Assembly (NCBI RefSeq): GCF_000691165.1
Contig: NZ_ASJD01000001.1
Span: 186,001 to 250,000, forward strand
From: Bacillus safensis FO-36b
GTDB lineage: Bacteria > Bacillota > Bacilli > Bacillales > Bacillaceae
Length of the DNA: 64,000 nucleotides
Direction of reading: 5' to 3'
The position numbers and the translations under genes were made by a program. Shown here in pieces: positions 58,818 through 64,000 of this stretch; the first letter of the stretch is position 1, and the number at the start of each line of letters is the position of its first letter. The notes under the pieces are model-generated. The model was not told the origin of the DNA. It saw only the letters and a program-made list of their open reading frames with translations, and made no database searches.

Positions 58818-59099
58818 GAAGAGGACTAGTAGCTTTAGAGTCAGTATCTACAGAGAGCCGGTGCTAGCTGGAAACCGGTGTTACTTTCTAAAGTGAACTC
58901 ACCTCTGAGTGTCTGCTTGAAATGATAGTAGGGCAGACCGAGTGACATTGCTCACTCGTTACCAAAATGGACGAAAGATGTCCATGAGACGGCAGCAGGA
59001 TATGCCGTGAACAAGGGTGGTACCGCGAAAAAACAAAGCTTTTTCGCCCCTTTGACCTAGTGAAAAGTAGTGTCATTGTGGGGTGAGAAGGCTTTTTTA
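58818..59099 (+). promoter_or_regulatory. T-box riboswitch, Leu (CTC specifier), before ilvB
   Basis: The stem I base GAGG pairs with CCTC. The specifier CTC at 58898-58900 followed by A fits tRNA-Leu(GAG). The antiterminator T-box AAGGGTGGTACCGCG is at 59013-59027. The terminator AAGCTTTTTCGCCCC (59036-59050) pairs with GGGGTGAGAAGGCTT (59080-59094), followed by T. Low charged tRNA-Leu allows read-through into ilvB onward. ilvE lies upstream of this switch. Confidence 0.93.
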
Positions 59100-59176
59100 T
59101 ATGGTCTCATATCTCTATCTTGAATAGAAAAGGGTGAAAGGACTTGACTGAAGCAAGACAAAGAGGAGGAAATCAA

Positions 59177-60901
59177 ATGGGGACAAATGTACAAATGGAG
59201 ACAGAAAAATCAAAAGCGCCACAAACGATGAACGGTGCACTCATGTTAATTGAAGCACTTAAAAGAGAAAAAGTAGAAGTCATTTTCGGCTATCCGGGCG
59301 GAGCGGTTTTGCCAATCTACGATAAAATTTACGATTCTGGTTTATTTCATGTCCTGCCAAGACATGAGCAGGGAGCGATTCACGCAGCAGAAGGATACGC
59401 AAGAGTATCTGGTAAACCGGGTGTTGTCATAGCCACATCAGGGCCGGGAGCGACAAACCTTGTGACAGGAATTGCAGATGCGATGATTGATTCACTTCCC
59501 CTTGTTGTATTCACAGGGCAGGTGGCAACGTCAGTCATTGGATCGGATGCTTTCCAAGAAGCAGATGTACTCGGCATCACAATGCCAATTACAAAGCACA
59601 GCTACCAAGTAAGAAATCCAGAGGAATTACCGGGTGTCATTAAAGAGGCATTCCATATCGCAACAACAGGCAGACCTGGTCCAGTTTTGATTGATATTCC
59701 AAAAGATGTTGCAGGCATTGAAGGAACGTTTGAATATGATCAGCCAATTGATTTACCTGGTTATCAGCCAAAAGTAGAGCCGAACTATTTGCAAATTCGC
59801 AAATTAGTAGAAGCTGTCAGCAGAGCGAAGAAACCAGTTATTCTAGCAGGAGCTGGCGTTCTTCATGGCAAAGCATCTGAAGAATTAAGACAGTATGTAG
59901 AGCAGCAGCAAATCCCAGTCGCTCATACATTGCTTGGACTTGGCGGATTCCCGGCAAAGCATCCTCTTTTCCTAGGGATGGCCGGTATGCATGGCACATA
60001 TGCAGCGAACATGGCTCTTCATCAATGTGATCTGCTTATTTCAATCGGAGCAAGATTTGATGACAGGGTAACAGGCAACCTCAATCATTTTGCGAAACAT
60101 GCGAAGGTGGCTCATATTGACATCGACCCAGCGGAAATCGGCAAGAACATTCATACCCATATCCCGGTAGTTGGAGACAGTAAGCTCGTTCTTGAAGAGC
60201 TGATCAAGCAGGACGGGAAGCAAGGGGAATCAGACGAATGGAAAAATCAATTAGATCAGTGGAAGGAAGAATATCCACTCTGGTACGTTGAAAACGAAGC
60301 AGAAGGCTTTAAGCCTCAAAAGCTGATTGAATACATTCATCAATTCACAAAAGGTGAAGCCATTGTCGCAACTGATGTCGGACAGCATCAAATGTGGGCG
60401 GCGCAGTTCTATCCATTTGAAAATGCAGATAAGTGGGTAACATCTGGAGGTCTTGGCACAATGGGCTTCGGATTACCAGCAGCCATCGGCGCTCAGCTGG
60501 CTGATCAAGAGGCAACTGTTGTGGCAATTTTAGGAGACGGAGGTTTCCAAATGACCCTGCAAGAACTTGCCGTTATCCGTGAGCTGAACCTTCCAGTCAA
60601 AGTGATTGTACTCAATAATCACAGCCTTGGAATGGTAAGACAATGGCAAGAAATTTTCTACGAAGAACGCTACTCACATTCTAAATTTTCAGAGCAGCCA
60701 GACTTCGTCAAATTATCTGAAGCTTATGGCATTAAAGGAATCAGAATCTCATCAGACGAAGAGGCGAAAGAAAAGCTTGAAGAAGCCTTAACCTCTAGAG
60801 AGCCTGTTTTCATCGATGTCAATGTAGCGAGAGATGAAAAAGTATTCCCGATGGTAGCACCGGGGAAAGGACTTCATGAGATGGTGGGGGTGAAACCTTG
60901 A
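59177..60901 (+). CDS. ilvB: Acetolactate synthase large subunit
   Basis: The 574-residue TPP enzyme has the catalytic Glu in [15 protein letters not shown] and the TPP-binding [20 protein letters not shown] to VLNN. It condenses pyruvate units for Val/Leu and pyruvate plus oxobutyrate for Ile. ATG 59177 (AGAGGAGG upstream) is preferred to the in-frame start at 59144. It overlaps ilvH by 4 bp. Confidence 0.96.
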   Translation: MGTNVQMETEKSKAPQTMNGALMLIEALKREKVEVIFGYPGGAVLPIYDKIYDSGLFHVLPRHEQGAIHAAEGYARVSGKPGVVIATSGPGATNLVTGIADAMIDSLPLVVFTGQVATSVIGSDAFQEADVLGITMPITKHSYQVRNPEELPGVIKEAFHIATTGRPGPVLIDIPKDVAGIEGTFEYDQPIDLPGYQPKVEPNYLQIRKLVEAVSRAKKPVILAGAGVLHGKASEELRQYVEQQQIPVAHTLLGLGGFPAKHPLFLGMAGMHGTYAANMALHQCDLLISIGARFDDRVTGNLNHFAKHAKVAHIDIDPAEIGKNIHTHIPVVGDSKLVLEELIKQDGKQGESDEWKNQLDQWKEEYPLWYVENEAEGFKPQKLIEYIHQFTKGEAIVATDVGQHQMWAAQFYPFENADKWVTSGGLGTMGFGLPAAIGAQLADQEATVVAILGDGGFQMTLQELAVIRELNLPVKVIVLNNHSLGMVRQWQEIFYEERYSHSKFSEQPDFVKLSEAYGIKGIRISSDEEAKEKLEEALTSREPVFIDVNVARDEKVFPMVAPGKGLHEMVGVKP

Positions 60902-61416
60902 AAAGAATTATTGTGTTGACTGTATTAAATCGATCAGGCGTACTGAACAGAATCACAGGCCTCTTTACTAAAAGACACTACAACATTGAAAGCATTACGG
61001 TCGGCCATTCTGAGATTCAAGATGTATCACGCATCACGTTCGTCGTCCATGTAGACCAGGAAAAAGACATCGAACAGCTGACAAAACAGCTGAACAAACA
61101 AATCGATGTTCTGAAAGTAACAGACATTACAAACCAATCAATCGTTCAGCGAGAGCTGGCTTTGATAAAAGTCGTATCTGCACCAGCATCAAGAATGGAG
61201 ATCACGGGGGTCATTGAACCTTTTAGAGCTTCTATTGTAGATGTAAGCAGAGAGAGTGTCGTCATTCAGGTGACAGGTGAGTCTTCAAAAATTGAAGCAC
61301 TCATTGAATTACTTAAGCCATACGGCATTAAAGAAGTCGCCAGAACTGGCACCACGGCCTTTGCGAGAGATAATCAGCAAAAGCCGCAAACAAATAAAAC
61401 AATTTCAATTGTCTAA
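60898..61416 (+). CDS. ilvH: Acetolactate synthase small subunit
   Basis: The 172-residue regulatory subunit has an N-terminal ACT domain ([31 protein letters not shown]) and a C-terminal ALS_ss domain. It confers valine feedback on IlvB. It starts at TTG 60898 overlapping the ilvB stop. Confidence 0.95.
   Translation: MKRIIVLTVLNRSGVLNRITGLFTKRHYNIESITVGHSEIQDVSRITFVVHVDQEKDIEQLTKQLNKQIDVLKVTDITNQSIVQRELALIKVVSAPASRMEITGVIEPFRASIVDVSRESVVIQVTGESSKIEALIELLKPYGIKEVARTGTTAFARDNQQKPQTNKTISIV

Positions 61417-64000
<2,584 letters not shown>

Overview
The window is a stretch of chromosome from a Firmicute of the genus Bacillus. Gene order and protein resemblance to B. subtilis are very close from lytST through ysnB, then around ilv-leu. 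Several departures suggest the B. pumilus / safensis / altitudinis group rather than B. subtilis: no arabinan operon beside cstA, an extra biotin ligase, a PrpF locus, and dlt next to ilv-leu. That species assignment is inference from recalled gene order; no search was run. Both window edges cut genes: lytS lacks its 5' end and leuA lacks its last codons.

Layout. 1-3.2 kb: LytS/LytT two-component system and its target pftAB (lrgAB family, pyruvate uptake). 3.2-4.7 kb: infC-rpmI-rplT behind an L20 autoregulatory leader; infC starts at ATT. 4.7-9.9 kb: ysdA, ysdB (sigma-W-type promoter), ysdC peptidase, cstA, sspI, ysgA. 9.9-13.8 kb: Phe T-box and pheST. 13.8-20.4 kb: rnhC, zapA, cvpA-like, polX, mutSB, yshE and a micro-ORF. 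20.4-26.2 kb: an orphan Imm63-like gene, then lcfA-fadR-fadB-etfB-etfA for fatty acid oxidation, with a FadR operator in front of fadR. 26-32.4 kb: xsa (GH51), a micro-ORF, trxA, uvrC, lysine riboswitch and lysC, yslB. 32.6-37.2 kb: sdhCAB, ysmA, and a biotin ligase that lacks the DNA-binding domain. 37.2-41.1 kb: a repeat-like element, then prpF, a divergent LysR regulator and a CitMHS transporter with a cre site, which looks like an accessory tricarboxylate-use locus. 41.1-46.1 kb: gerE (sigma-K-type promoter), ysmB, racE, gerM, rph, rdgB, ysnB.

46.1-51.3 kb is an AT-rich accessory segment that begins at tRNA-Arg(TCT). A diverged copy of the tRNA 3' half lies 2 kb downstream, which is the mark of a tRNA-targeted insertion. 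Between the copies lies one intact gene, a zinc-ribbon plus RES-domain protein. Beyond the copy are a frameshifted DUF4241 remnant, a DUF2971 gene and a VOC-family gene. No integrase is visible.

51.5-55.9 kb: dltX-dltABCD (teichoic acid D-alanylation) behind an ECF-sigma-type promoter. 55.9-57.5 kb: a DUF1232 protein and a lactonase. 57.7-64 kb: ilvE, then a Leu(CTC) T-box, then ilvB-ilvH-ilvC-leuA. A consensus cre lies upstream of the ilvE promoter, so carbon control and leucine control sit at different points of the same transcription unit. Several units (pftAB, sdh, CitMHS, fad-etf, ilv-leu) connect carbon supply to pyruvate and the TCA cycle.
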